From: DATLLN01 sp963809205 | GTDB taxonomy: Bacteria > Actinomycetota > Thermoleophilia > Gaiellales > JAICJC01 | DNA length: 64,000 nucleotides | Direction: 5' to 3' | Assembly (NCBI GenBank): GCA_963809205.1 | Contig: CAWEIS010000009.1 | Span: forward strand, 82,796 to 146,795 | Shown: positions 33,661 to 41,690 of the stretch, piece by piece | Numbering within the stretch: position 1 is the stretch's first letter | Layout of the letters: each line of letters begins with the position of its first letter | Translations under genes and position numbers: made by a program | The notes under the pieces: generated by a model | Told to the model about the DNA's origin: nothing | Databases searched by the model: none | The model's input: only the letters and a program-made list of their open reading frames with translations

Positions 33661-35094
33661 ATGGAGACGAGTCCCGCTCTGCGACTTGACGCGCCGCGCG
33701 AGGCGGTGCTTGCCCGCACCGCCGAGTTGATCGCCGAGGCGTGGCGCGGCTTCGACCACGCCCGGCCGGGCCAGCCCCCGGTCGATGCGCAGGTCGAGCA
33801 GCTGCTGCGCTCGCCGCTGCCCGAGGGGCCGACGCCGGCCGAGGAGGTGATGGCCGACGCGGCGCGGATCCTCGACGAGACGATCGCGCAGCCGCGGCCG
33901 CGCTACTTCGCATTCGTCGGTTCGTCCGGCCTCGAGATCGGCGTCCTGGGGGACGCGCTGGCGTCGTGCTTCGACGCCAACCTGGCGGTGTGGGCCGGGG
34001 CGGCCACCGAGATCGAGGAGCAGTCGGTGCGCTGGGTGGGCGAGCTGATCCGCTACCCCGCCGGCGGGGGAGCCTTCACCAGCGGGGGCACGATCTCGAA
34101 CCTGACCGCGCTGGCGGCGGCGCGCGAGCGCGCCATGCCCGGCGTGCGCCGCGACGGCCTGGCCGGCAGGCGGGGCGCCGTCTACTGCTCGGACGAGGCG
34201 CACTACTCCGTCGACCGGGCCGCGGAGGTGCTGGGCCTGGGCGCGGCCGGCGTCCGCTCGCTGCCCGTCGACGGCCAGCGGCGGATGCGCGCCGCCGAGA
34301 CGGCCGAGGCCATCGACCGCGACCGGGCGGACGGGATCGAGCCGGTGGCCGTGATCGCCACCGCGGGCACCACGCTGACCGGGGCGATCGACCCGATCGA
34401 CGAGCTGGCCGACGTCTGTGCCGAGCGCGGCGTGTGGCTGCACGTCGACGGCGCGTACGGGCTGCCCGCCGCGGCCGCATCCTCGACCCGCGACAGCTTC
34501 GGCGGGCTCGAGCGGGCGGACTCCGTGTCGCTCGACGCGCACAAGTGGCTCTACCTGCCCAAGGCCTGCGGCGTCGTCCTCGTCCGCGACCGCAACCATC
34601 TGCGGGCGGCGTTCTCCCACAACGAGGGCTACCTGCCGCACGAGCACACCGAGGATCACGCCGTGGACGTGACGCTCGAGTACTCCCGGCCGTTCCGGGC
34701 GCTCAAGCTCTGGCTGGCGTTCCGGGCGCACGGCGCGGCGGCGTTCCGGGCGGCGATCGAGCGCAACCTCGGCCAGGCGCGGCTGCTGGTCGCGGAGATC
34801 GGGCGGCACGACGACCTGGAGCTGCTGACGGACGAGCCGCAGCTCTCGATCGTCCCGTTCCGGCACGTGCCGTCGGGCGACGCCGACCTGAACGCGCACA
34901 ACGCAGCGCTGGCCCGGGAGCTGCAGGTCGACGGCCGGGTGTACGTCGCGCCGGCCGAGGTGGACGGCCGCGTCTACCTGCGCCCGTGCTTCGTCAACTA
35001 CCGCACCACGGACGACGACGTGCGTGCGCTGGTCTCGGTCGCACGCGAGGTGGGGGACGCGCTACACCGGGAAGCTGGCGGCCGGAGCGCGTAG
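33661..35094 (+). CDS. Group II PLP-dependent amino acid decarboxylase
   Basis: The 477-residue protein belongs to the aromatic-L-amino-acid / glutamate decarboxylase family. The PLP lysine is in DSVSLDAHKWLYLPKACGVV near residue 297, the cofactor-binding histidine in GRRGAVYCSDEAHYSVDRAA and the aspartate in VWLHVDGAYGLPAAAA. PRYFAFVGSSGLEIGVLGDA and GGGAFTSGGTISNLTALAAA are also typical. Substrate is likely a hydrophobic or aromatic amino acid, but sequence alone cannot say. TAGCAT lies eleven bases before the ATG. Its 3' end overlaps the convergent CoA-transferase gene by 33 bases. This is the first of three such decarboxylases in the window and the most divergent one. Confidence 0.88.
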   Translation: METSPALRLDAPREAVLARTAELIAEAWRGFDHARPGQPPVDAQVEQLLRSPLPEGPTPAEEVMADAARILDETIAQPRPRYFAFVGSSGLEIGVLGDALASCFDANLAVWAGAATEIEEQSVRWVGELIRYPAGGGAFTSGGTISNLTALAAARERAMPGVRRDGLAGRRGAVYCSDEAHYSVDRAAEVLGLGAAGVRSLPVDGQRRMRAAETAEAIDRDRADGIEPVAVIATAGTTLTGAIDPIDELADVCAERGVWLHVDGAYGLPAAAASSTRDSFGGLERADSVSLDAHKWLYLPKACGVVLVRDRNHLRAAFSHNEGYLPHEHTEDHAVDVTLEYSRPFRALKLWLAFRAHGAAAFRAAIERNLGQARLLVAEIGRHDDLELLTDEPQLSIVPFRHVPSGDADLNAHNAALARELQVDGRVYVAPAEVDGRVYLRPCFVNYRTTDDDVRALVSVAREVGDALHREAGGRSA

Positions 35095-36303
35095 CGGCGA
35101 GCCGATGGCGCCGCCGGCCACCAGCGCGTCGATCTCGTCCGCCGCGTAGCCCAGCTCCTCGAGCACCTGCTCGGTGCACGCGCCGGGAGGCAGGCCGGCG
35201 TGGCGGATCTCGCCCGGCGTCTCCGACAGGCGCGGATGCACCTGGGCCTGGAGCAGCGGCGCTCCGTCCGCCGGGCTCTCCACCTCGACGAATACGCCGC
35301 GCTCCTGCACGTGCGGATCGTTGACCAGCTGCTCGGCGTCGTAGACGGGGCCGACCGCGGCGCCGGCTTCGGTGAATGCGTCGATCGCCTCGGCCACCGT
35401 CCGCGCCGACGTCCACGCGGCGATCATCTCGTCCAGCGCGTCGACGTTGGCGATCCGGCCGGCGCCGGTGGTGAACCGCGGGTCGTCGCGAAGCTCGGGA
35501 CGGCCGATGGCGTCGAACACCCGTAGCGCCACCTGGTTCGCCGAGCCGGACAGCACGATGTACCCGTCGCAGCAGGCGTAGATGTTGCGGGGCGCGGAGA
35601 ACGCCAGCCGGGAGCCGGTACGGCCGTCCGACTCACCGGTGCGGTGCTGGATCGACGGTCCCGGACCGACGATGTCGACCAGCGACTCCAGCAGGCTGAT
35701 GTCGATCACCTGGCCGTTCCCGGTCAGGTCACGGTGGCGCAGCGCCGCCAGCACCGCGAACGCGCCGCGCAGCCCTGTCACCTCGTCGGCCAGCGCGATC
35801 GGCGGCAGCGTGGGCGGCCCGTCCGGCTGGCCGGTGGTGTGTGCCAGCGTGGACATCGCCTCGGCCATCGTGCCGAAGCCGGCGCGGCAGGCGTACGGGC
35901 CGGTCTGCCCGTAGCCGGTGACCCGTAGCACCACGAGACCGGGATTGGCCTCGAGCAGAACGGTCTCGGGATCGAGGCCCAGCCGCTCCAGGGCGCCGGG
36001 GCGGAAGTTCTCGACCAGCACGTCGGCGCGCGCGACGAGGCGCAGCAGCACCTCGCGGCCCGGGTCGGACTTGAGGTCGAGCTCGATCGGCCGCTTGTTG
36101 CGGCCGGCGATCCGCCAGTAGAAGCTGTCGTCGCCGTCGCACTCGCCCAGGTGCCGGGCGCCGTCGCCGCCGTCCGGGCGCTCGACCTTGATCACGTCGG
36201 CGCCGAAGTCGCCCAGGTGCCGGCAGGCGCTGGGGCCGGCGAAGATCGTCGCCATGTCGATCACGGTGAGGCCGCTCAGCGGGCCGGTGGGGAGCGTCGT
36301 CAT
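35062..36303 (-). CDS. CaiB/BaiF family (family III) CoA transferase
   Basis: These enzymes move CoA between carboxylic acids. The 413-residue chain opens PLSGLTVIDMATIFAGPSAC and has RHLGDFGADVIKVERPDGGD, NKRPIELDLKSDPGREVLLR and the catalytic aspartate region beginning VLVENFRPGALERLGLDPE. The next block, GYGQTGPYACRAGFGTMAEA, is equally typical. The ATG (36303) has TACCAT (36310-36315) with a six-base gap and no ribosome site, pointing to a leaderless message. The neighbouring acyl-CoA ligase is divergent, so both may serve activation of an organic acid. Confidence 0.92.
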   Translation of the reverse strand: MTTLPTGPLSGLTVIDMATIFAGPSACRHLGDFGADVIKVERPDGGDGARHLGECDGDDSFYWRIAGRNKRPIELDLKSDPGREVLLRLVARADVLVENFRPGALERLGLDPETVLLEANPGLVVLRVTGYGQTGPYACRAGFGTMAEAMSTLAHTTGQPDGPPTLPPIALADEVTGLRGAFAVLAALRHRDLTGNGQVIDISLLESLVDIVGPGPSIQHRTGESDGRTGSRLAFSAPRNIYACCDGYIVLSGSANQVALRVFDAIGRPELRDDPRFTTGAGRIANVDALDEMIAAWTSARTVAEAIDAFTEAGAAVGPVYDAEQLVNDPHVQERGVFVEVESPADGAPLLQAQVHPRLSETPGEIRHAGLPPGACTEQVLEELGYAADEIDALVAGGAIGSPLRAPAASFPV

Positions 36304-36309
36304 CGGGCG

Positions 36310-36395
36310 ATGGTAGCGGCGATCGATCACCTGTCCATGCAGAATCGCGCGCAATGATGTAACTAGTGGTTACGAGTGCGCGGCTCCCGTAGAGT
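36310..36395. promoter_or_regulatory. Divergent leaderless-type promoters, CoA transferase / acyl-CoA ligase
   Basis: On the minus strand TACCAT (36310-36315) ends six bases from the ATG at 36303. On the plus strand TAGAGT (36390-36395) ends six bases from the GTG at 36402. Neither start has a ribosome site. The roughly 98-base divergent region between them also holds the A+T-rich stretch TGTAACTAGTGGTTACGAG near 36358, which has a GTAAC / GTTAC inverted pair that could be an operator. Confidence 0.45.
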
Positions 36396-36401
36396 CGCCC
36401 G

Positions 36402-37937
36402 GTGCCGATCGCCAGCCCCTATCCCGACATCGTGCTGCCGGCCGCGCCGCTCGGCGACGTCGTCTTCCGCCGCGCCGCGGAGCTCGGCTCGCGCCCTGCG
36501 CTGATCGACGGCGGCGACGGGCGCGCCGTCAGCTTCCGCGAGCTGCCCGGCCTGGTCGACCGGGTCGCGCGCGGCCTGGCCGACCGCGGGTTCGGGCGGG
36601 GCGACGTGCTCGCCGTGATGCTGCCCAACGTCCCCGAGTTCGTGCTGGCCTTCCACGCGGCCGCCCGGCTGGGCGGCGTCGTCACGCCGGTCAACCCGCA
36701 GTACCGCGCCGAGAACCTCGCGGCGCAGCTGCGCGACAGCGGCGCCCGGCGCGTCGTCACCGTGCCGCCGCTGGTGCCGGTGGCGCTCGAGGCCGGCGCC
36801 GAGACCGTCCACGTCGTCGGCGAGGCCCCGGGCGCGGAGCCGTTCGCCGAGCTGCTGGCGGACGGCGGCCCGCCGGACGCCGCCATCGATCCGGCGCAGC
36901 TGCTGGCGCTGCCCTACTCGAGCGGCACCGTCGGCCTGCCCAAGGGCGTGATGCTGACGCATCGCAACCTGACCGCGAACGTGCTGCAGATCGAGGGCGC
37001 GTTCCCCATCGACGAGCGCGACACGCTGCTCGCCCTGCTGCCGTTCTTCCACATGTACGGGCTGACGGTCAACGTGAACCTGGCGATCGCGACCGGCGCG
37101 GCCTCGGTGACCATGGCCCGGTTCGACCTGGCGGAGATGCTGCGGCTGATCGAGCACCACCGCGTGACGCTGGCGTTCCTGGTGCCGCCGATCGTGCTCG
37201 CGCTGGCCCGGCACCCGGCCGTCGACGGCGCCGACCTCTCGTCGCTGCGCACGATCGTCTCCGGCGCGGCGCCGCTCGATGCCGCGGTCGCGGCCGCGTG
37301 CGCGGAGCGGGTCGGCTGCGAGGTGATCCAGGGCTATGGGCTGACGGAGGCCAGCCCGGTGACGCACATCACGCCGCGCGGCGCCGGAGACGGTGCGGAC
37401 GCCGGCTCGGTGGGGCCGTCGATCGGATCGACCGAGGTGCGGGTGGTGGACGTGGAGACCGGCGACGATCTGCCGCTCGGCGTCGACGGCGAGGTGCTGG
37501 TGCGCGGACCGCAGGTGATGCGCGGCTACCTCGGCGACCCGGAGGCGACGGCCGAGGCGATCGACCCGGCCGGATGGCTGCACACCGGCGACATCGGGCA
37601 CCTGGACGACCGCGGGTGGCTCCACGTCGTCGACCGGCTCAAGGAGCTGATCAAGGTGCGCGGCCTGCAGGTCGCGCCCGCCGAGCTCGAGGCGCTGCTG
37701 CTCGCCCACCCGGCCGTCGCCGATGCCGCGGTCGTCGGCCGGCCGGACGCACGGCAGGGCGAGAGCCCGTGGGCGTACGTCGTCCTGTCGGGCGACGTGA
37801 CGGAACGCGAGCTGATCGACCACGTGGCGGCCCGCGTGCCCCCGCACAAGCGGATTCGGCAGGTCACGGTGGTCGGCGAGATCCCGCGCACGCCGTCCGG
37901 CAAGATCCTGCGCCGGGTGCTCCGCGACGGGGCGTAG
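36402..37937 (+). CDS. Acyl-CoA ligase (4-coumarate:CoA ligase-like AMP-forming synthetase)
   Basis: The 511-residue enzyme activates a carboxylic acid to its CoA thioester through an acyl-adenylate. The P-loop is LPYSSGTVGLPKGVMLTHRN near residue 169, A5 is VIQGYGLTEASPVTHITPRG, A7 is GWLHTGDIGHLDDRGWLHVV and A10 with the catalytic lysine is IPRTPSGKILRRVLRDG. The overall length and motifs fit the 4-coumarate:CoA ligase / medium-chain group rather than acetyl-CoA synthetase. The substrate could be an aromatic or fatty acid. The start is GTG with a leaderless-type promoter. The molybdenum hydroxylase genes follow after 92 bases. Confidence 0.9.
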   Translation: MPIASPYPDIVLPAAPLGDVVFRRAAELGSRPALIDGGDGRAVSFRELPGLVDRVARGLADRGFGRGDVLAVMLPNVPEFVLAFHAAARLGGVVTPVNPQYRAENLAAQLRDSGARRVVTVPPLVPVALEAGAETVHVVGEAPGAEPFAELLADGGPPDAAIDPAQLLALPYSSGTVGLPKGVMLTHRNLTANVLQIEGAFPIDERDTLLALLPFFHMYGLTVNVNLAIATGAASVTMARFDLAEMLRLIEHHRVTLAFLVPPIVLALARHPAVDGADLSSLRTIVSGAAPLDAAVAAACAERVGCEVIQGYGLTEASPVTHITPRGAGDGADAGSVGPSIGSTEVRVVDVETGDDLPLGVDGEVLVRGPQVMRGYLGDPEATAEAIDPAGWLHTGDIGHLDDRGWLHVVDRLKELIKVRGLQVAPAELEALLLAHPAVADAAVVGRPDARQGESPWAYVVLSGDVTERELIDHVAARVPPHKRIRQVTVVGEIPRTPSGKILRRVLRDGA

Positions 37938-38029
37938 CGGCGCCGGGTCCCTTCCGGAAACGGGCACCGGCCAGGTATCCTCGCATTCGGCGAAGTAGCA
38001 GCGATCTGACCGATCGAGAAGGAGCAGAC

Positions 38030-40300
38030 ATGGCGACAGTGGTCGGTACGCGGGTCATCCGCTCCGATGGCAAGGACAAGGTCACCGGCGACGGCCGCTA
38101 TGCGGCCGATCTCACGCTGACGGGTATGGCGCACGCGAAGTTCCGGTACGCGGACCATCCGCACGCCCGGATCCTGAGCATCGATACGTCAAAGGCGCGC
38201 GCGCTGGACGGCGTTTTCGCCGTGATCACCCAGGACGACGTGCCCGACGTCCGCCACGGCGCGTTCATCCAGGACCGCACGCTGTTCGCCCGTGACGTCG
38301 TCCGTTACGAGGGCGACGTGATCGCCGCCGTCGCCGCGCTCACGCCCGAGATCGCGGAGCGCGCCGCCGAGCTGATCGACATCGAGTACGAGGTGCTGCC
38401 GGCGGTCGGTCACCAGGACGCCGCGCTCGAGCCCGGCGCCCCGCAGATCCATCCCGACTGGGAGTCCTACGAGGGCTCCGAGGACGTCGTCCGCGAGGGC
38501 AACATCTGCTCGCGATCGACCATCGTCAAGGGTGACGCCGACGCAGCCATGGAGAAGGCAGACATCGTGGTCAGCGAGCGGTACGAGGCGGATATGTCGC
38601 ACGCCGTGCCGATCGAGCCCCACGCGGTGGTCGCGCAGTGGCAGGGCGACAAGGTGACGATCTGGTCGTCGACGCAGGTGCCCTTCATCGCCCGCAGCGG
38701 GGTCGCGACCACGCTCGAGATCCCCGAGTCGCACGTTCGCGTGATCGTGCCCTACCTGGGCGGTGGGTTCGGCGGGAAGTGCGAGTTCCATTTCGAGGCG
38801 CACATCGCGGCGCTGTCGCGCGCCGCCAGGCGGCCGGTGCGGCTGGTGTTCAGCCGCGAGGAGGAGTTCCTGGCGCCCGACCACCGCCGCGAGGGCCAGT
38901 CGATCGACCTCGAGACCGGCGTGATGCAGGACGGCACGATCGTCGCCCGCCGGGCGCGTCTGGTGCTGGACGGCGGCGCCTACACGACCGACAACCCGTT
39001 CTTCCCGCAGCTGGCCGCGATGATGGCCGTCGGTCCGTACAAGGTTGAGAACGTGTTCGTCGACTCGATCCTGGCCTACTCGAACACGACGCCGTCCGGC
39101 TCGGTGCGCGCCCCCACGGCGCCGCAGGCCTGCTGGGCGGTGGAGCAGCACATGGACTCCGTGGCCGGCAAGCTGGGGATCGATCCCGTCGAGTTCCGGC
39201 GCAAGACGATCGTCCGCACCGGCGACGAGGGCCCCACCCGCCAGGTGTTCGATCCGATCGGCGCAGCGGAGACGCTGGACCGGGCGGTCGAGATGATCGG
39301 CTACGACCAGGACCTGCCCGAGGACGAGGCGATCGGCGTCGCCTGTGGCTGGTGGCCGTCGTTCGGCATCGCCTCCGGCGCGTATCTGAAGCTGAACGGC
39401 GACGGCTCCGGGACGATCATCACGGGCGCCCAGGAGTGCGGCACCGGCGCCGTGATGGCACTGCCGATGCTGGCCGCCGAGGTGCTGGGGATGAAGCCCG
39501 AAGACTTCTCGGTGCTCTATCAGGATACGGACGCCGGCCCGTTCGACTCCGGCGCGTCGGGCTCGCAGACCACGTTCAACAACGGCCGCGCGGTGCTGCG
39601 CGCCGCCGAGGACGTGCGCGAGCAGCTGCTCGACCTCGCCGAGGAGGAGCTGGAGGCGGCGCGCGCCGACCTTGAGCTGGTCGACGGGACGGTGCGCGTC
39701 AAGGGCTCGCCGACCAAGAGCGTGTCGATCCCGGCGCTGGCCGAGAAGGCCCACGGCGACAAGCTGCTGCTGGGCCGGGGCGCCGACGCCGTGCCGGCGA
39801 TGCCCGAGGTCGACGCTTCCGGCTGCACCGGCCGGCTGGGCTCGGAGTCGTTCCTCGCCCCGACGTTCATCACCCATGCGGTGCGCTGCAAGGTCGACCG
39901 TGACACCGGCGTCGTCCGCGTGCTGGACGTCGCGGCGTCGCACGACTGCGGCCGGATCATCAACCCGATGGGCGCGAACGGCCAGGTCGAGGGCGGGGTC
40001 GTGATGGGCATCGGTATGGCGCTGACCGAGGGCACTCTGCTCGACGAGGACGGGCGTCAGCGAAACCCGCACCTGCTCGACTACAAGGTGCAGACGATGT
40101 CCGACTCGCCGCCGATCAAGATCCACTTCGTCGAGATCGACACGCCGAACGCGGGGCCGATGGGCTCGAAGGGCATCGGCGAGCCGCCGTGCGTGCCGAC
40201 GCCCGGCGCGGTCGCCAACGCGATCCGCAAGGTCACCGGCCGGCGGATCGACCGGCTGCCGATGACGCCCGAGCGCGTGTGGGAGGCGATGCAGCCGTGA
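38030..40300 (+). CDS. Molybdenum hydroxylase large (molybdopterin) subunit, xanthine dehydrogenase family
   Basis: The 756-residue subunit carries the Mo-pterin cofactor that hydroxylates a substrate with water-derived oxygen. It has the N-terminal hammerhead domain (KVTGDGRYAADLTLTGMAHA), the cofactor motifs VIVPYLGGGFGGKCEFHFEA and SGSVRAPTAPQACWAVEQHM, and the base glutamate in MGSKGIGEPPCVPTPGAVAN. The CoxL signature AYxCSFR of aerobic CO dehydrogenase is not present at the expected place, so CO oxidation is unlikely. The substrate is unknown; an N-heterocycle, aldehyde or aromatic acid CoA ester is possible given the neighbouring ligase. ATG 38030 has a GAAGGAG ribosome site. Confidence 0.92.
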   Translation: MATVVGTRVIRSDGKDKVTGDGRYAADLTLTGMAHAKFRYADHPHARILSIDTSKARALDGVFAVITQDDVPDVRHGAFIQDRTLFARDVVRYEGDVIAAVAALTPEIAERAAELIDIEYEVLPAVGHQDAALEPGAPQIHPDWESYEGSEDVVREGNICSRSTIVKGDADAAMEKADIVVSERYEADMSHAVPIEPHAVVAQWQGDKVTIWSSTQVPFIARSGVATTLEIPESHVRVIVPYLGGGFGGKCEFHFEAHIAALSRAARRPVRLVFSREEEFLAPDHRREGQSIDLETGVMQDGTIVARRARLVLDGGAYTTDNPFFPQLAAMMAVGPYKVENVFVDSILAYSNTTPSGSVRAPTAPQACWAVEQHMDSVAGKLGIDPVEFRRKTIVRTGDEGPTRQVFDPIGAAETLDRAVEMIGYDQDLPEDEAIGVACGWWPSFGIASGAYLKLNGDGSGTIITGAQECGTGAVMALPMLAAEVLGMKPEDFSVLYQDTDAGPFDSGASGSQTTFNNGRAVLRAAEDVREQLLDLAEEELEAARADLELVDGTVRVKGSPTKSVSIPALAEKAHGDKLLLGRGADAVPAMPEVDASGCTGRLGSESFLAPTFITHAVRCKVDRDTGVVRVLDVAASHDCGRIINPMGANGQVEGGVVMGIGMALTEGTLLDEDGRQRNPHLLDYKVQTMSDSPPIKIHFVEIDTPNAGPMGSKGIGEPPCVPTPGAVANAIRKVTGRRIDRLPMTPERVWEAMQP

Positions 40301-41199
40301 CCTCGCTCTACTCCGCACCGCAGACGCTGGAGGAGGCGCTGGCGGCGATCGCCGAGGGCGCTCGCCCGGTGGCCGGCGGCACCGATCTGGTGGTCGGCGC
40401 CCGCCAGGGCAAGGCGCCGCTACCCGACGCGGTGGTCGCCATCCACCGGATCGACGCCCTGCGGGGTATCGCCGAGTCCGGCGGCGGCCTGCGCCTGGGC
40501 GCGCTCGTCACCCACGAGCAGCTGGTCGCCGACCCCGTCGTGCGCAAGCGCTACACGGCCGTCGCCGACGCCTCGGCGATCGTCGGCAGCCACGCCACCC
40601 GGCACATCGGCACGATCGGCGGCAACGTCATGAACGCGTCGCCGGCGATGGAGACGGGCGGCCCGCTGATCTGCCTGGGCGCGGTGGCCCTGCTGCGCTC
40701 GCAGTCGGGCGAGCGCCAGGTCAGCGTCGAGGAGCTGTTCACCGCCCCCGGCAAGACCAGCGCCCGGCCCGACGAGCTGCTGACCTCGATCGACCTGCCG
40801 GCAACCGCTCCCGGCACCGGCAGCTGCTACGTGCGGCTCGAGTACCGCCAGCAGATGGAGATCGCGATCGTCGGTGCGACCTGCGTGGTCGTCGCCGACG
40901 GTGACTCGATCACGGACGCGCGGGTCGCCATCACGGCGCTTGCGCCGACCATCCGCCGCGTGCCGGAGGCCGAGCAGGCGCTGACCGGCGGCGACGGCAG
41001 CCCGACGGCCGCGCGCGCGGCGGCCGATCTGGTGGCGGCCGCCTCCCAGCCGATCTCGGACGTCCGCGGCTCCGACCGCTACCGGCGGGCGATGGCCGCT
41101 GTGATGGCCCGGCGCGCGATCAATGCCGCCATCGCCCGCGCCCGCGGCCAGGACGTGCCGATTCCCGCGAGTCCCGCCCTCCACGGCGCGGTCGAGTAG
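40297..41199 (+). CDS. Molybdenum hydroxylase FAD-binding (medium) subunit
   Basis: The 300-residue subunit passes electrons between FAD and the iron-sulfur subunit. It starts TSLYSAPQTLEEALAAIAEG and has the two FAD motifs: ARPVAGGTDLVVGARQGKA near residue 27 and SHATRHIGTIGGNVMNASPA near 101. The C-terminal CO_deh_flav_C domain includes YVRLEYRQQMEIAIVGATCV. GTG 40297 overlaps the large-subunit stop by four bases. The order large-medium-small fits a single transcript. Confidence 0.92.
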   Translation: MTSLYSAPQTLEEALAAIAEGARPVAGGTDLVVGARQGKAPLPDAVVAIHRIDALRGIAESGGGLRLGALVTHEQLVADPVVRKRYTAVADASAIVGSHATRHIGTIGGNVMNASPAMETGGPLICLGAVALLRSQSGERQVSVEELFTAPGKTSARPDELLTSIDLPATAPGTGSCYVRLEYRQQMEIAIVGATCVVVADGDSITDARVAITALAPTIRRVPEAEQALTGGDGSPTAARAAADLVAAASQPISDVRGSDRYRRAMAAVMARRAINAAIARARGQDVPIPASPALHGAVE

Positions 41200-41212
41200 A
41201 GAGGACGAGAGC

Positions 41213-41680
41213 GTGCGATACACCGCGAACCTACAGGTCAACGGCGACACGTACCCGGTTGAGATCGAACCCGGCCGCAGCCTGCTGTCGGTGCTGCGCA
41301 CCGAGATCGGGCTGACCGGCAGCAAGGAGGGGTGCGACGACTCCGAGTGCGGGGCGTGCATGGTGCTGCTGGACGGCAAGCCGGTCAACTCGTGCTCGTA
41401 CCTCGCGCTGCAGGCGGAGGGCCGCGAGGTGACCACCGTCGAAGGACTGGCGGACGGCGGCGAGCTGCACCCACTGCAGCGCGCGTTCCTCGAGGAGGGC
41501 GGCGTCCAGTGCGGTTTCTGCACCCCGGGGATGCTGATCTCGGCGACGGCGCTGCTCGAGCAGAACCCGAAGCCGACCGAGCAGGAGGTGCGCATCGCGC
41601 TCTCCGGGAATCTCTGCCGGTGCACCGGCTACCAGGGCATCGCCAACGCGGTGCTCAAGGTGGCTGGCAACTCGGGGTAG
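41213..41680 (+). CDS. Molybdenum hydroxylase [2Fe-2S] (small) subunit
   Basis: The 155-residue subunit holds two [2Fe-2S] clusters. The plant-ferredoxin-type cysteines lie in KEGCDDSECGACMVLLDGK plus a Cys in VNSCSYLAL, and the second cluster in GGVQCGFCTPGMLISATAL and SGNLCRCTGYQGIANAVLK. All eight cysteines are present. GTG 41213 lies 13 bases after the medium-subunit stop, with an AGAGAGGACGAG ribosome site. It completes the three-gene hydroxylase. Confidence 0.93.
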   Translation: MRYTANLQVNGDTYPVEIEPGRSLLSVLRTEIGLTGSKEGCDDSECGACMVLLDGKPVNSCSYLALQAEGREVTTVEGLADGGELHPLQRAFLEEGGVQCGFCTPGMLISATALLEQNPKPTEQEVRIALSGNLCRCTGYQGIANAVLKVAGNSG

Positions 41681-41690
41681 GGCTACCGAT

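Noticed and set aside
37298..38029. Upstream extension that would make the molybdenum subunit 1000 residues long
   Set aside because: The extra part re-reads the acyl-CoA ligase gene in another frame and is arginine-rich; the ribosome site and the family N-terminus both point to ATG 38030.
38030..41680. Aerobic CO dehydrogenase (coxLMS)
   Set aside because: Subunit order and sizes agree, but the AYxCSFR active-site loop of CoxL is absent; a generic molybdenum hydroxylase is safer.
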